Under the pieces are notes generated by a model, which had not been told where the DNA came from, made no database searches, and saw only the letters and a program-made list of their open reading frames with translations. Positions 8,701 through 16,743 of a stretch of DNA of 39,200 bases are shown here, in pieces. Positions within the stretch are counted from its first letter, which is position 1, and each line of letters opens with the position of its first letter. Made by a program: the position numbers and the translations under genes. Location: positions 1 to 39,200 of the forward strand of contig JAOUCZ010000009.1 in NCBI GenBank assembly GCA_029859505.1. Direction: 5' to 3'. This stretch comes from Lysobacterales bacterium (GTDB lineage Bacteria; Pseudomonadota; Gammaproteobacteria; Xanthomonadales; SZUA-36).

Positions 8701-10072
8701 GCGGGATGAAGCATTGGTTGGGCTGTTGAGAAGCCGTATGAGTGGCCTGGGGCCCGTTAGTCGGTGTCAACTGGCCAAGGACTTCGCTTTGGATGAAGAT
8801 CGCCTCCAACAGGCTTTGCTGAGTTTGCAGAATGAAGGGTTTGCAATCCTGATGCAGGATGAGTCCACTGAGAACCTGTGGTGTGAACGGCGTTTGCTGG
8901 CAAGAGTACATCGCTATAGCCGGGAGCAGCGCCGCAGGGCGGTAAAGCCTGTCTCACCGGCAACTTTTATGAATTTCCTGGTCCATTGGCATGCTTTGGA
9001 TGATGCAGGTGCTGATCTCGATCAGGCGTTGTCACTTTTACAGGGCTGGTCTGCGCCTGCGGTGATGTGGGAGCACAACTTACTGGGGGCACGGTGTAAG
9101 GGCTATTCCCCCGAGCAACTGGATCAGCGTTTTCTGAGCGGGCAACTGGTCTGGTTCAGACCGCAGTCTGTGCCGGAGCAAACAAGCACAATCGTTTCGG
9201 CGACACCACTCGCCATTGTGCCTCGCAGCAGTGTTCCACAATGGCTTCCAAGGACACCAGATCCCGGTGTCATATCTGACTCGGTGGCAAGAAAGGTCCT
9301 GGAACTGCTTGAGAAGCACGGTGCGATGTTCACTTCGGATCTCGAGCAGCAGTCAGGCCTTTTGCGGCCTCAACTGGAGCAGGCGTTAAAAAACCTGATC
9401 GCGGCCGGTGCGATTACCGCTGATGCCTTTTCACCGGTGCGCTGGTTGTTGCGGCCTGAAGCACAGAAGTTACGGCGATCAAGAATGGCGAAACGGCATG
9501 CTGCTAATCTGCCGGTCGGTCGCTGGAGTATTACGGCTTTTGGTTTTGACACACAGCAGACTGGTGTTGCAGGCAGCAATGGGCAACAACAGCGAATGGC
9601 TGTTATCTGCCAATCACTGCTGCGCCGCTACGGTGTAGTATTTCGTGCCGTTATACAAAGGGAGACACTACTGCCACCCTGGCGGGATTTGCTGAACTAC
9701 CTGAGACGCATGGAAGATCGAGGTGAAGTTCGTGGTGGACGTTTTGTCGACGGTTTTTCCGGCGAACAGTTTGCATTACCCGAAGCATTGGGTCTGCTTC
9801 GTCAATCCAGCGAGACCAGTGGCAAACCCGACTTCACCGTTATCAGCGCATGTGATCCTCTAAACCTGGGTGGTTTGATCACGCCGGGAGTAAAGACACC
9901 ATCGGTAGGTGGTAACAAGATATTATTGGAGAAAGGCCTGCCTGTTGCGCGGATGATTGGAGAGGAGTTTCAGGAATTTGAAAACATCAGCGCTGAGGCC
10001 AGTCGCGAAGCGCAACGGCGACTCCTGGTTGTGAGGCCTTGGCCAAATTTAAGTTCATTGCATCGTAAGTAA
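5735..10072 (+). CDS. lhr: Large superfamily 2 ATP-dependent helicase, Lhr type
   Basis: A 1445-residue DNA helicase of the Lhr family, close in length to E. coli Lhr (1538 residues). RecA domain 1 has the Walker A loop APTGSGKT (50-57), TTPESLYLLLT, the DEIH box (175-178) and GLSATQKP. RecA domain 2 has AHHGSLSRKHR, ATASLELGIDIG and LLQRIGRSGH, followed by the winged-helix and beta-barrel Lhr core. The long C-terminal part, about residues 870-1445, is the extra region of the full-length bacterial forms. Lhr proteins translocate 3' to 5' and are linked to DNA repair and to damage induction in mycobacteria. The start at 5735 lacks a clear ribosome site, but the N-terminus looks right. The gene stands alone, 51 bases after the lipoprotein. 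Confidence 0.94.
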   Translation: MPLPESTRSLPAEFHPAVSAWFENSFDSPTPVQAAAWPQAISQKRVLIAAPTGSGKTLAAFLSAINDLVLQSRHGALEDRVHVLYVSPLKALSNDIEKNLQAPLLGIAEVLELMGEAPHHIRAAVRTGDTPAGERAKMSKRPPHILVTTPESLYLLLTSVSGRNMLDGVSTLIVDEIHALAGNKRGSHLSLSLARLDALCGFPPARIGLSATQKPIKKIADYLCGGLECAIVDTGHKRNMDIRLELPESPLAPVLSNEVWEELYERLVAYILDHRTTLIFVNTRRLTERLARHLAERLGEDAVTAHHGSLSRKHRLEAEQALKSGQLKALVATASLELGIDIGHVDLVCQLGTPGSIAALLQRIGRSGHGVGETPKGRLFPLSRDDLVECVALQKALESGELDAIVIPPAPQDVLAQQLVAEVAARDWQVDDLFQVVCAAWPYHDLKKEQFLAVIRMLADGYSTRRGRRSALLFYDAINGQLRGRPAARLTALQNGGAIPDHFDYEVIMMPQGHRIGTLNEDFAFESIPGDIFQLGNTSYRMLKIEQGRVLVEDAHGQPPNIPFWTGDKPGRSDELSVAVSDLRTEIERKLIKQEPIEVIDNLCEEGITRIAAIQLVEYLHASIQALGCLPTQSKIIMERFFDDSGDMHLVVHAPLGSRLMRAWGLALRKRFCRQFNFELQASALEDSLILSLGETHSFEIADVAAYLKAETVRDVLIQALLDAPMFELRWRWNATIALAVQRMRNGKKIPPQWQRNQAEDLVAVVFPDQIACFENIRGSREIPDHPLVNQTIDDCLTDTMDIDGLEELLVKMATGDIEIHCLDLVGPSPLSREIINARPYAFLDDGEAENRRTRAISNDPDDLSSASTLSIISVEARTQVRDEAWIQPRNADELHDGLLQLGFLTRPEYSSGNSSCGAGGTASNWSQWFSALANDFRVCSVKLDQDGERRFEHWWVASERLPEWLAIHPESQFSPDPLALLPEIPGCERDEALVGLLRSRMSGLGPVSRCQLAKDFALDEDRLQQALLSLQNEGFAILMQDESTENLWCERRLLARVHRYSREQRRRAVKPVSPATFMNFLVHWHALDDAGADLDQALSLLQGWSAPAVMWEHNLLGARCKGYSPEQLDQRFLSGQLVWFRPQSVPEQTSTIVSATPLAIVPRSSVPQWLPRTPDPGVISDSVARKVLELLEKHGAMFTSDLEQQSGLLRPQLEQALKNLIAAGAITADAFSPVRWLLRPEAQKLRRSRMAKRHAANLPVGRWSITAFGFDTQQTGVAGSNGQQQRMAVICQSLLRRYGVVFRAVIQRETLLPPWRDLLNYLRRMEDRGEVRGGRFVDGFSGEQFALPEALGLLRQSSETSGKPDFTVISACDPLNLGGLITPGVKTPSVGGNKILLEKGLPVARMIGEEFQEFENISAEASREAQRRLLVVRPWPNLSSLHRK

Positions 10073-10212
10073 TTATTTTAATTGAGAATGTTCGAGTGCT
10101 TTTTAAGGGCGCGCAGGAAAACTCGATAGAAGCGCCGTTACTTCATTTCATGATACTGTCAATTTTATCAGCTGACTTGACACTCCCAGGCAAGTATAAA
10201 TTCCCTCGAGTA

Positions 10213-10249
10213 GTTGGTTTTTATGTTTTGACATGGATGTTCAACCAAC
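10213..10249. promoter_or_regulatory. GTTGGTT / AACCAAC inverted repeat around a TTGACA hexamer
   Basis: GTTGGTT (10213-10219) and AACCAAC (10243-10249) form a perfect 7-base inverted repeat with a 23-base spacer. The spacer contains TTGACA at 10228-10233, a consensus -35. A matching -10 is weak (AGAATA or GAATAA around 10251-10256). The arrangement could be an operator over a promoter for the small frame and pilT-like genes, or it could be chance. A second TTGACA lies at 10177-10182 with TATAAA at 10195-10200, but the 12-base spacing is too short for sigma-70. Confidence 0.3.
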
Positions 10250-10278
10250 AAGAATAACAACTGGTAAAGGATTACCAT

Positions 10279-10383
10279 ATGAAACCTTCAATCAATATAT
10301 TGATGCTGTGTGTATTTGGCTTTAAATCTGGAATTAGAGATTTAAGCGCGTTGACTGATTCGTCCGGGACGCTGTACCAATGA
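10279..10383 (+). CDS. Possible 34-residue peptide coupled to the pilT-like gene
   Basis: A short frame, ATG at 10279 to TGA at 10381-10383, sits behind a good ribosome site, AAAGGA (10266-10271), seven bases upstream. Its stop overlaps the start of the next gene as ATGA, the usual sign of translational coupling, and the next gene has only a weak ribosome site of its own. The peptide begins MKPSINILMLCVFGF, with a modest hydrophobic stretch, then a polar tail. It could be a leader that controls ATPase translation, a small membrane peptide, or the remnant of a longer gene. No homologue is recognised. Confidence 0.45.
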   Translation: MKPSINILMLCVFGFKSGIRDLSALTDSSGTLYQ

Positions 10384-11717
10384 CGCCACAATCAATGCAC
10401 GCAAGAGCTGATCTTGCGGTCGATGAATCAATCTCATCACGCACACAAGCCCCCGCCGCAAAACCACAGGTCAGGCTGGTCAAAATTGACGGAAAGCTCA
10501 CTGCTGTACCTGTACAGGAACACGAGCCCGTTCAAGTACGTGAACCTGTTAATGCTGTTAAACCTCTGCAAGTGGTTAAGCCCGCACCGGCAGTTCAAGC
10601 CACGCAGCCACAGCCCGTACAGGCAATTCAAACGTCGCAGGCTAATAAGTCCGGCAGTCTGAGGTATAGCCCCGGTGTCAAGCTGCAGGACCTGCTGCAA
10701 CAGGCGATTGAACAGAACGCCAGTGACCTTCATATCCACAGTGGTGCTGTATTGCGCCTTCGTGTTGGTGGTAAATTTCATGATGCCACAGCTGCCGAAC
10801 TGAGCTCGAAGGAGTGTAAGGAGCTCATTATGGAGATAATGAGTGAGTCGCAACTCAAACAACTGGAAGAAAAATTTCAGGTCGACTTCGCTTACGACGT
10901 ACATGGGGTCGGGCGCTTTCGCGCTAATATTTATAAGCAACAGCGTGGTTACGATGCGGTGTTCCGCACCATTAAGCCATCACCGCCAACCCTGGCTGAG
11001 CTTGGACTCCCAACGGAGTTCGAAAAGTACACTGAATTTCACCAGGGCCTGATTCTATTCACGGGACCAGCCGGTTGTGGTAAGTCTTCGACTATGGCTG
11101 CGATGGCAGATCTGATCAACAAGCGCCGGCATGATCACATCCTGACCATTGAAGACCCGATTGAATATGTCCACACCTCGGATGCGTGCAACGTTACACA
11201 ACGGCAGGTAGGTGCCCAGACCGAGTCTTTCCCTACGGCTTTGAGGGCAGCCTTGCGAGAAGACCCCGATGTCATCGTTATTGGCGAACTACGTGATCTG
11301 GAGACGGTTTCGCTTGCTATAACAGCGGCCGAAACCGGTCATCTCGTTATGGCAACGCTTCATACATCCAATGCCATTCGTACCATCAATCGCCTGCTTG
11401 GCGTCTTCCCTCCGGATCAGATTTGCCAGATCCGCAGGATGTTGTCGGAGTCTTTGAAGGTCGTCATTTCACAGCGCCTGGTGAAACGTGCGGATGACCG
11501 GGGTCAGGTTGCGGCACTGGAGGTAATGATCAATAACAATGCGGTCGCTAATCTCATCCGTGAAAACCGGACTTTTCAGATCAAATCCATTATGCAAACT
11601 GGTAAAGCTGACGGTCAGCGACTTCTTGACGCTTCTCTGACCCGTTTGATGAACGACAAGGTAATCACCAAAAAGGAAGCGATCAAGCATGCTGAAGAGC
11701 CTGCGAACTTCAAGTAA
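10380..11717 (+). CDS. PilT-family type IV pilus ATPase with an N-terminal extension
   Basis: A hexameric secretion-type ATPase of 445 residues; PilT proteins power pilus retraction at the cytoplasmic base of the type IVa pilus. The first 95 or so residues are an extension absent from classical PilT (about 344 residues), rich in Pro, Val and Gln with repeated P-V-Q-type units, and probably disordered. The PilT domain starts with LQDLLQQAI-x-QNASDLHIH. Walker A is GPAGCGKS (229-236) instead of GPTGSGKS. Then come the Asp box, IGELRDLETVSLAITAAETGH (Walker B) and the His box TLHTSN. The C-terminus ends in a form like the usual PilT E-x-P-x-x-F. The second PilT-like gene follows after 12 bases, so they likely form an operon. 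Whether this is a retraction motor or a regulator is not clear. Confidence 0.88.
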   Translation: MTPQSMHARADLAVDESISSRTQAPAAKPQVRLVKIDGKLTAVPVQEHEPVQVREPVNAVKPLQVVKPAPAVQATQPQPVQAIQTSQANKSGSLRYSPGVKLQDLLQQAIEQNASDLHIHSGAVLRLRVGGKFHDATAAELSSKECKELIMEIMSESQLKQLEEKFQVDFAYDVHGVGRFRANIYKQQRGYDAVFRTIKPSPPTLAELGLPTEFEKYTEFHQGLILFTGPAGCGKSSTMAAMADLINKRRHDHILTIEDPIEYVHTSDACNVTQRQVGAQTESFPTALRAALREDPDVIVIGELRDLETVSLAITAAETGHLVMATLHTSNAIRTINRLLGVFPPDQICQIRRMLSESLKVVISQRLVKRADDRGQVAALEVMINNNAVANLIRENRTFQIKSIMQTGKADGQRLLDASLTRLMNDKVITKKEAIKHAEEPANFK

Positions 11718-11729
11718 CAGGAGAACGGT

Positions 11730-12794
11730 TTGGCCAGGATTGATGAGTTATTTCGATATCTGAAAGAGAAGGGCGGTTCGGACCTGCACCTGTTGGCCAC
11801 AAGGCCCCCCAGGGTGCGTATTCACGGCAGGTTGACCGACGTCAGCGGCTGGGGAGTTATCTCGGACGAAGAATTACGGGAGTTGCTGCGTGAGATAAGC
11901 TCCGAGGAGCAATGGCAGGAATTCGAGGCCTGTGGTGATCTGGATTTTGCCTGGGCCTTACCTGGAGAAGCGCGTTTTCGTGTCAATTTTCTGAATCAGC
12001 ACCTGGGTGTCGGAGCCATATTCCGTATTATCCCTGAAAAGATTCTCACCTTTGATGAACTTAATATACCCAAGTCGATTCGCGATCTGGCCTACCTCGA
12101 ACGGGGACTGGTCCTCGTCACCGGTCCTACCGGCTCAGGTAAATCTACGACGCTGGCTTCGATCATTAATGAAATCAACGAGAACTTCAGTAAACATATT
12201 GTCACGATCGAGGATCCGGTAGAGTTCGTTCACCTCAATAAAAAGTGTGTGTTTTCACAACGTGAAGTTGGTCATGACACGCTCAGTTTTGCTGATGCCC
12301 TGAAAGCCACTATACGGCAGGATGCCGACGTTATCCTTGTGGGTGAAATGCGTGACAGGGAAACAATTGAACTGGCGATTACTGCTGCCGAGATGGGTAC
12401 ACTTGTATTTGGAACACTGCATACCAACAGTGCAACCAAGACCATCGATCGTTTAATTGATGCGTTTCCGGCCAGTCAGCAGACCCAGATACGAACCACC
12501 CTGGCTGATTCCATATGTGCCATTGTTTCGCAACTCCTGTTGCCGACGTCCGATGGTAAGGGTCGGTGTGCCGCTTACGAGATCATGCTGCGCACCAACA
12601 GCCTGCCCAATATCATCCGGGAGGGCAATACGACCATGTTGACCTCCGTAATCCAGGGCGGTGTCAACGATGGTATGTGTGCGATGGACGATTCTCTGGA
12701 AGACCTGTTGAGAGAAGGCAAAATCACCAGTGCTGCGGCCATGTCCAAAGCGAAGGATAAGTCCCGCTTTCAAAGTTATGCGGGACAATCCTGA
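11730..12794 (+). CDS. PilT/PilU-family type IV pilus retraction ATPase
   Basis: A 354-residue ATPase of the usual PilT length. The N-terminal PAS-like domain contains KGGSDLHLLATRPP, and the RecA domain has the canonical Walker A GPTGSGKS (132-139), TIEDPVEFVH, the Walker B region VGEMRDRETIELAITAAEMG and the His box TLHTNS. The start is TTG at 11730, chosen because AGGAGA lies five to six bases upstream and the product then begins like PilT. The C-terminus lacks the E-x-P-x-x-F ending of PilT, so it may act as a PilU-like accessory motor. It probably pairs with the preceding ATPase, as PilT and PilU do in other gammaproteobacteria. No pilin or other pilus gene is in this window. It converges on ppc with 24 bases between. 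Confidence 0.9.
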   Translation: MARIDELFRYLKEKGGSDLHLLATRPPRVRIHGRLTDVSGWGVISDEELRELLREISSEEQWQEFEACGDLDFAWALPGEARFRVNFLNQHLGVGAIFRIIPEKILTFDELNIPKSIRDLAYLERGLVLVTGPTGSGKSTTLASIINEINENFSKHIVTIEDPVEFVHLNKKCVFSQREVGHDTLSFADALKATIRQDADVILVGEMRDRETIELAITAAEMGTLVFGTLHTNSATKTIDRLIDAFPASQQTQIRTTLADSICAIVSQLLLPTSDGKGRCAAYEIMLRTNSLPNIIREGNTTMLTSVIQGGVNDGMCAMDDSLEDLLREGKITSAAAMSKAKDKSRFQSYAGQS

Positions 12795-12818
12795 GTAGCC
12801 AGCGTGTCGGGATGGAAG

Positions 12819-15515
12819 TTATCCGGTGTTTTGTAATCCGCGTGCGATACCGTTCACGGTGACAAGCAACGCCTCAAGTAAGGAGTTGTCCTGACGGTCA
12901 CCTGCGCGCCATCGTTTTAACAAATCAACCTGTAACAGACTCATGGGGTCTACATAGGGGTTACGTAAACGGATGGATCTTTGCAGGGTCGGCTCTGAAT
13001 CAAGTAATTCACCTTGCTCCTTGATGCTCAAAATCATCGAGCGGGCGAGCTTTAGTTCGTTATCGATCAGTTCGAATACAGCCTGGCTTGGTAAAGGTGC
13101 CAGAAGCTGGTAATGCCGGCCAATTTCCAAGTCGGATTTTGCCAGTGCCATTTCGACATCCGATATCATGCTACTGAAAAATAGCCAGCCATGGTTCATG
13201 GCTCTTAACATTTCGAAGCCAAACTCCTTTCTGACTGCGGCGAGGGCGGTGCCCATTCCAAAGGCTGCCGGCAACCCGATACGGCACTGGGCCCAGGAAA
13301 ATACCCAGGGAATAGCACGCAGGTTCTCTACACCGGCTCCTGAGCGGCGGGAAGCCGGTCTCGACCCGATTCCCATTCGTTCAATGACGTCAATTGGGGT
13401 CGCATGCCGGAAATAATCAATAAACTGCGGGTGCTTGTACACCAGTTCACGATAGGCCTGTCTTGAAGTATCCGCCATTAATGACATGGCCTGAAGCCAC
13501 TCTGGTTTCGGTGTGGATACTGTACCCAGACTACTTTTCAGAGTCGCTGCAGTTGCTAACTCAAGATTTCTCTCGGCCAGTGAGCGGTTGCCATATTTCT
13601 GGTTTATCACTTCTCCCTGCTCGGTTACTCGCAGAAATCCATTTACCGTTCCTGCCGGTGCACCAAGAATGCCTTGTACAAAATTACCACCGCCCCGGCT
13701 GACAGTCCCACCCCGGCCATGAAAAAATCCCGGACTGACTGAGTGCTTATCGCATATCCGTGCAAGTTGAGTCTGCGCCGTAGCCAATGCCCAGCGGGCG
13801 GAAATCAACCCACCGTCCTTGTTGGAGTCGGAATAACCCACCATGATGATCTGACGCCGGTTCCGCGCTTCCAGGTGTGCCTGGTAAGCGGAGTCAGTAA
13901 ATAGACGTTCCAGAATGACTTCGCCATGTTGCAAATCTGGCACGGTTTCCAGCAGGGGGGTGACGTCCAGTGGAACATGATTGTTCTCATCAACCAGTCC
14001 GGCCATTCTTGCCAGGAACAATACACTTAACACATCATCTGCACCCTGGGTCATGCTGATGATATAAGGGCCCAGAGCCCGGCGGCCAAAGTGTTGATGA
14101 CCCCACGCGATACTTTGGAAAACACCGATGGTCTTTGTGACCATTTCATCATCCGGCAACTCCGGAAGTTGACCGGACAAAATCAACCCGGTCAGGCGGT
14201 CGGCCCTTGATCCTGCATCAAGTCCAAGCCAGTTTTCATCTCCAAGTATCCGTGCGATTACCTGCCGATGTACCAATGAATCCTGTCGGATATCGAGCGT
14301 GGCCAGGTGAAACCCAAAAGTCCTTTCCCGAACCTGTAAGCGATTGAGTGCAAAGATACCGGCATGCCGGCCTTTGTTTGCCTGCAACGATTGCCTGATC
14401 AATTCGAGGTCAGACCTGAACTCCTCCGCATTGCGGTAAGCACCCGGTAAGCCATCAAGCACCTGTTGCAACCGGACCATCATGAGCTTGAGCAGACAGC
14501 GGTAGGGCATGTTACGGATGCGCTCACCGATAGCCCCTGCCTCATCCGGGAACATTTTCCAATAGTTTTGTAATTGGTCCAATACGGCCCGGCTGACTTT
14601 TACTTCACTCAAAGACTGGCTGAGAAACCTTGAAAGAGAGCGTACTTCAGGCAGGTACTTCTTAATGATCTCTCGCCGGTGATACTCCAATGATCGACGG
14701 ATGGTGAAGGCGTCCACGTTGGGGTTGCCATCCATGTCACCACCTACCCAGGACCCGAAGTGAAGCAGTGAAGGCAACGACCGGGCTGGTACGTCCTGCC
14801 AGTTGGATTCCAGGGCTTGATACAGACTTTCATAAAACGGCGGGACAACGCGGTAAAGCACATCTGTCAGGTAAAACAGGACGTGCTCCATTTCATTTTT
14901 GACCGAGAGCTTTTGCTCTGGATACATTTCGGTTTGCCAGTTGCTGGTGACCGCAGCACGGATGCGTTCCAGCGCAGCGGCTTCCTGATCAGGTGTTCTG
15001 GACGGGTCGAGACGCTCAACCAGTCTGCGCAGGATCATTTGTTCCTTTTCCAAAAGGGTACGGCGTGTGGATTCGGTTGGATGTGCCGTCATGACCGGCT
15101 CAATACTCAGGGATTTGAGTTCCTGCATGACTTCTTCAAGGGAATGGCCCCTGAATTCCTGCATGACCGCCAGAAGTCCTCCGGGTTGGGCTCTTTCCCC
15201 TCTTCTAAGGTAATCACGACGCCGACGGATACGATGCACTTTCTCAGCAAGATTCACTACCTGAAAATAGGTGGTGAAGGCCCGTACCAATAAACCGGCT
15301 TCCGTGACACCCATGCCGCTGAGCAATCTATCCAGGGCGGCATCAGCACCGGTTTTACCTTCACGCCGGTCGATGGCAATGCGCCGAACAGCTTCAACCC
15401 GTTCCAGAAATCCCGCATCTTCCTGCTCCGCCAGCATATCTCCAACAAGTGCTCCAAGTACGCGTACATCATCACGTAAGGGTTTATCTTTTTCAGGAAA
15501 GTAGATTTCGCGCAT
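12819..15515 (-). CDS. ppc: Phosphoenolpyruvate carboxylase
   Basis: Cytosolic enzyme that adds bicarbonate to PEP to make oxaloacetate, refilling the TCA cycle. The length, 898 residues, is standard. Signature blocks are all present: VMTAHPTEST with the catalytic His (H145), the GYSDSNKDGG motif, FHGRGGTVSRGGG, and ATPIDVIERMGIGSRPASRR near the C-terminus. The protein ends in a form resembling the family's usual N-T-G terminus. The ATG at 15515 gives a typical N-terminus, although no strong ribosome site precedes it. It is divergent from yrdA across about 140 bases, a pairing that makes sense if the carbonic anhydrase-like protein helps supply bicarbonate; that link is inference. Confidence 0.96.
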   Translation of the reverse strand: MREIYFPEKDKPLRDDVRVLGALVGDMLAEQEDAGFLERVEAVRRIAIDRREGKTGADAALDRLLSGMGVTEAGLLVRAFTTYFQVVNLAEKVHRIRRRRDYLRRGERAQPGGLLAVMQEFRGHSLEEVMQELKSLSIEPVMTAHPTESTRRTLLEKEQMILRRLVERLDPSRTPDQEAAALERIRAAVTSNWQTEMYPEQKLSVKNEMEHVLFYLTDVLYRVVPPFYESLYQALESNWQDVPARSLPSLLHFGSWVGGDMDGNPNVDAFTIRRSLEYHRREIIKKYLPEVRSLSRFLSQSLSEVKVSRAVLDQLQNYWKMFPDEAGAIGERIRNMPYRCLLKLMMVRLQQVLDGLPGAYRNAEEFRSDLELIRQSLQANKGRHAGIFALNRLQVRERTFGFHLATLDIRQDSLVHRQVIARILGDENWLGLDAGSRADRLTGLILSGQLPELPDDEMVTKTIGVFQSIAWGHQHFGRRALGPYIISMTQGADDVLSVLFLARMAGLVDENNHVPLDVTPLLETVPDLQHGEVILERLFTDSAYQAHLEARNRRQIIMVGYSDSNKDGGLISARWALATAQTQLARICDKHSVSPGFFHGRGGTVSRGGGNFVQGILGAPAGTVNGFLRVTEQGEVINQKYGNRSLAERNLELATAATLKSSLGTVSTPKPEWLQAMSLMADTSRQAYRELVYKHPQFIDYFRHATPIDVIERMGIGSRPASRRSGAGVENLRAIPWVFSWAQCRIGLPAAFGMGTALAAVRKEFGFEMLRAMNHGWLFFSSMISDVEMALAKSDLEIGRHYQLLAPLPSQAVFELIDNELKLARSMILSIKEQGELLDSEPTLQRSIRLRNPYVDPMSLLQVDLLKRWRAGDRQDNSLLEALLVTVNGIARGLQNTG

Positions 15516-15656
15516 AAAACTGGTTCGACCATGAATTTTAGGGAAGGAAGATAATAGCGGATTCTCGAACTTTTGACCGACACAATCGTCTTGTTTTTCA
15601 ATTTAGGTTAATGTGTCAGCAAATACCTATTAATCGCGACAGGATGAGCCTGAATA

Positions 15657-16214
15657 ATGAGTATACGTAGTCATAACGGTCAGCACCCCAGATTAGCTGC
15701 AGGTGTATATATTGATCAGGACTCGGTCGTCATCGGTGATGTTGAAATCGGTGAAGGGAGTTCAGTCTGGCCAATGACCGTGATCAGGGGAGATATTCAC
15801 CGGATTCGTATTGGTAAAAGAACCAGCGTACAGGATGGAAGTATTTTGCATGTTACCCATGCCGGCCCTTACAACCCTGATGGGTTTCCGCTGATCATCG
15901 GGGATGATGTCACCATTGGTCACAAGGCCATGCTGCATGGATGCACAATCGGCAATCGTATTTTAATTGGGATGGCGGCCGTGATCATGGATGGTGTAGA
16001 GGTGCATGATGAGGTCATCATTGCTGCCGGTACGCTGGTGCCACCGGGCAAGGTGCTTGAAAGCGGATACCTCTATATGGGAAACCCCGTCCGCCAGGCA
16101 AGAGCCCTGACGGATAAAGAACTAAAGTTTTTTCATTACACGTCTAAACGTTATGTAGATCTGGCTGCGGTTTACCTTGCTGAAGACAAGACTGACAGCA
16201 GCGCATCAATTTGA
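15657..16214 (+). CDS. yrdA: Gamma carbonic anhydrase-family protein (YrdA type)
   Basis: A 185-residue left-handed beta-helix protein built from hexapeptide repeats, such as IGDVEIGEGSSVWPMTVIRGDI. The trimeric gamma carbonic anhydrase fold binds metal between subunits; the expected ligands are seen in HVTH (H65/H68) and IGHKAMLHGC (H89 and H94). Members of the YrdA branch are often inactive or weakly active as carbonic anhydrases, so activity is uncertain. The product starts at ATG 15657 with AGGATGA some 15 bases upstream. It converges on a GNAT gene with only six bases between the stops and is divergent from ppc. Confidence 0.92.
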   Translation: MSIRSHNGQHPRLAAGVYIDQDSVVIGDVEIGEGSSVWPMTVIRGDIHRIRIGKRTSVQDGSILHVTHAGPYNPDGFPLIIGDDVTIGHKAMLHGCTIGNRILIGMAAVIMDGVEVHDEVIIAAGTLVPPGKVLESGYLYMGNPVRQARALTDKELKFFHYTSKRYVDLAAVYLAEDKTDSSASI

Positions 16215-16220
16215 AGGGCT

Positions 16221-16703
16221 TCAGCTTTCGGCAAGTTTTGTCAATGCTTGTCCGGTCAGGCGATACGAGATCCATTCGTTTTGTGGTTCGGCGCCCAGTG
16301 ACTGATAAAACTTGATCGCTGGTTCATTCCAATCAAGGACACTCCATTCAAAACGGCCACACTGATTGGCAACTGCAATTTTAGCCAGCTGTACCAAAAG
16401 TGCCTTTCCTGCGCCGTGGCCCCTGTGTTGGGGTAAAACGAACAGGTCCTCAAGATAGAGTCCTTGTTTACCCAGCCAGGTTGAGTAGTTGAAAAAATAG
16501 ACTGCAAAGCCGACGGCTTGACCATCTATTTCACATACAAGCGCACGCGTGGTGGAGTCCTCTCCAAACAGGGTTTGTTCAATGTCAAATACCGTGGCGA
16601 TCACGGCATCCCCGGCTTTTTCATAAATGGCAAGATCCGTAATCAGACGCAGGATCAATGCGGAATCTTCGGCACTGGCAGAACGGATTTCTAAATTTGA
16701 CAT
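16221..16703 (-). CDS. GNAT-family N-acetyltransferase, diamine acetyltransferase-like
   Basis: A 160-residue acetyl-CoA-dependent acetyltransferase. Motif A, with the pyrophosphate-binding loop PQHRGHGAGKALL (91-103), and the C-terminal LDWNEPAIKFYQSLGAE (123-139) are clear. The layout, including IRSASAEDSALILRLITDLAIYE at the N-terminus and YLEDLFV before the loop, resembles the spermidine/spermine or thialysine acetyltransferases (SSAT1/SSAT2). A polyamine or amino acid side chain is therefore a reasonable substrate, but not proven. GGAG lies eight bases before the ATG. The gene follows the class D beta-lactamase after 40 bases on the same strand, so the two may share a transcript. Confidence 0.9.
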   Translation of the reverse strand: MSNLEIRSASAEDSALILRLITDLAIYEKAGDAVIATVFDIEQTLFGEDSTTRALVCEIDGQAVGFAVYFFNYSTWLGKQGLYLEDLFVLPQHRGHGAGKALLVQLAKIAVANQCGRFEWSVLDWNEPAIKFYQSLGAEPQNEWISYRLTGQALTKLAES

Positions 16704-16743
16704 TGGATGCTCCGGTTGTCCCTGTGATGGGTTGAGTGTTTTC

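Noticed and set aside
10177-10200. TTGACA and TATAAA pair
   Set aside because: The 12-base spacing is too short for a sigma-70 promoter.
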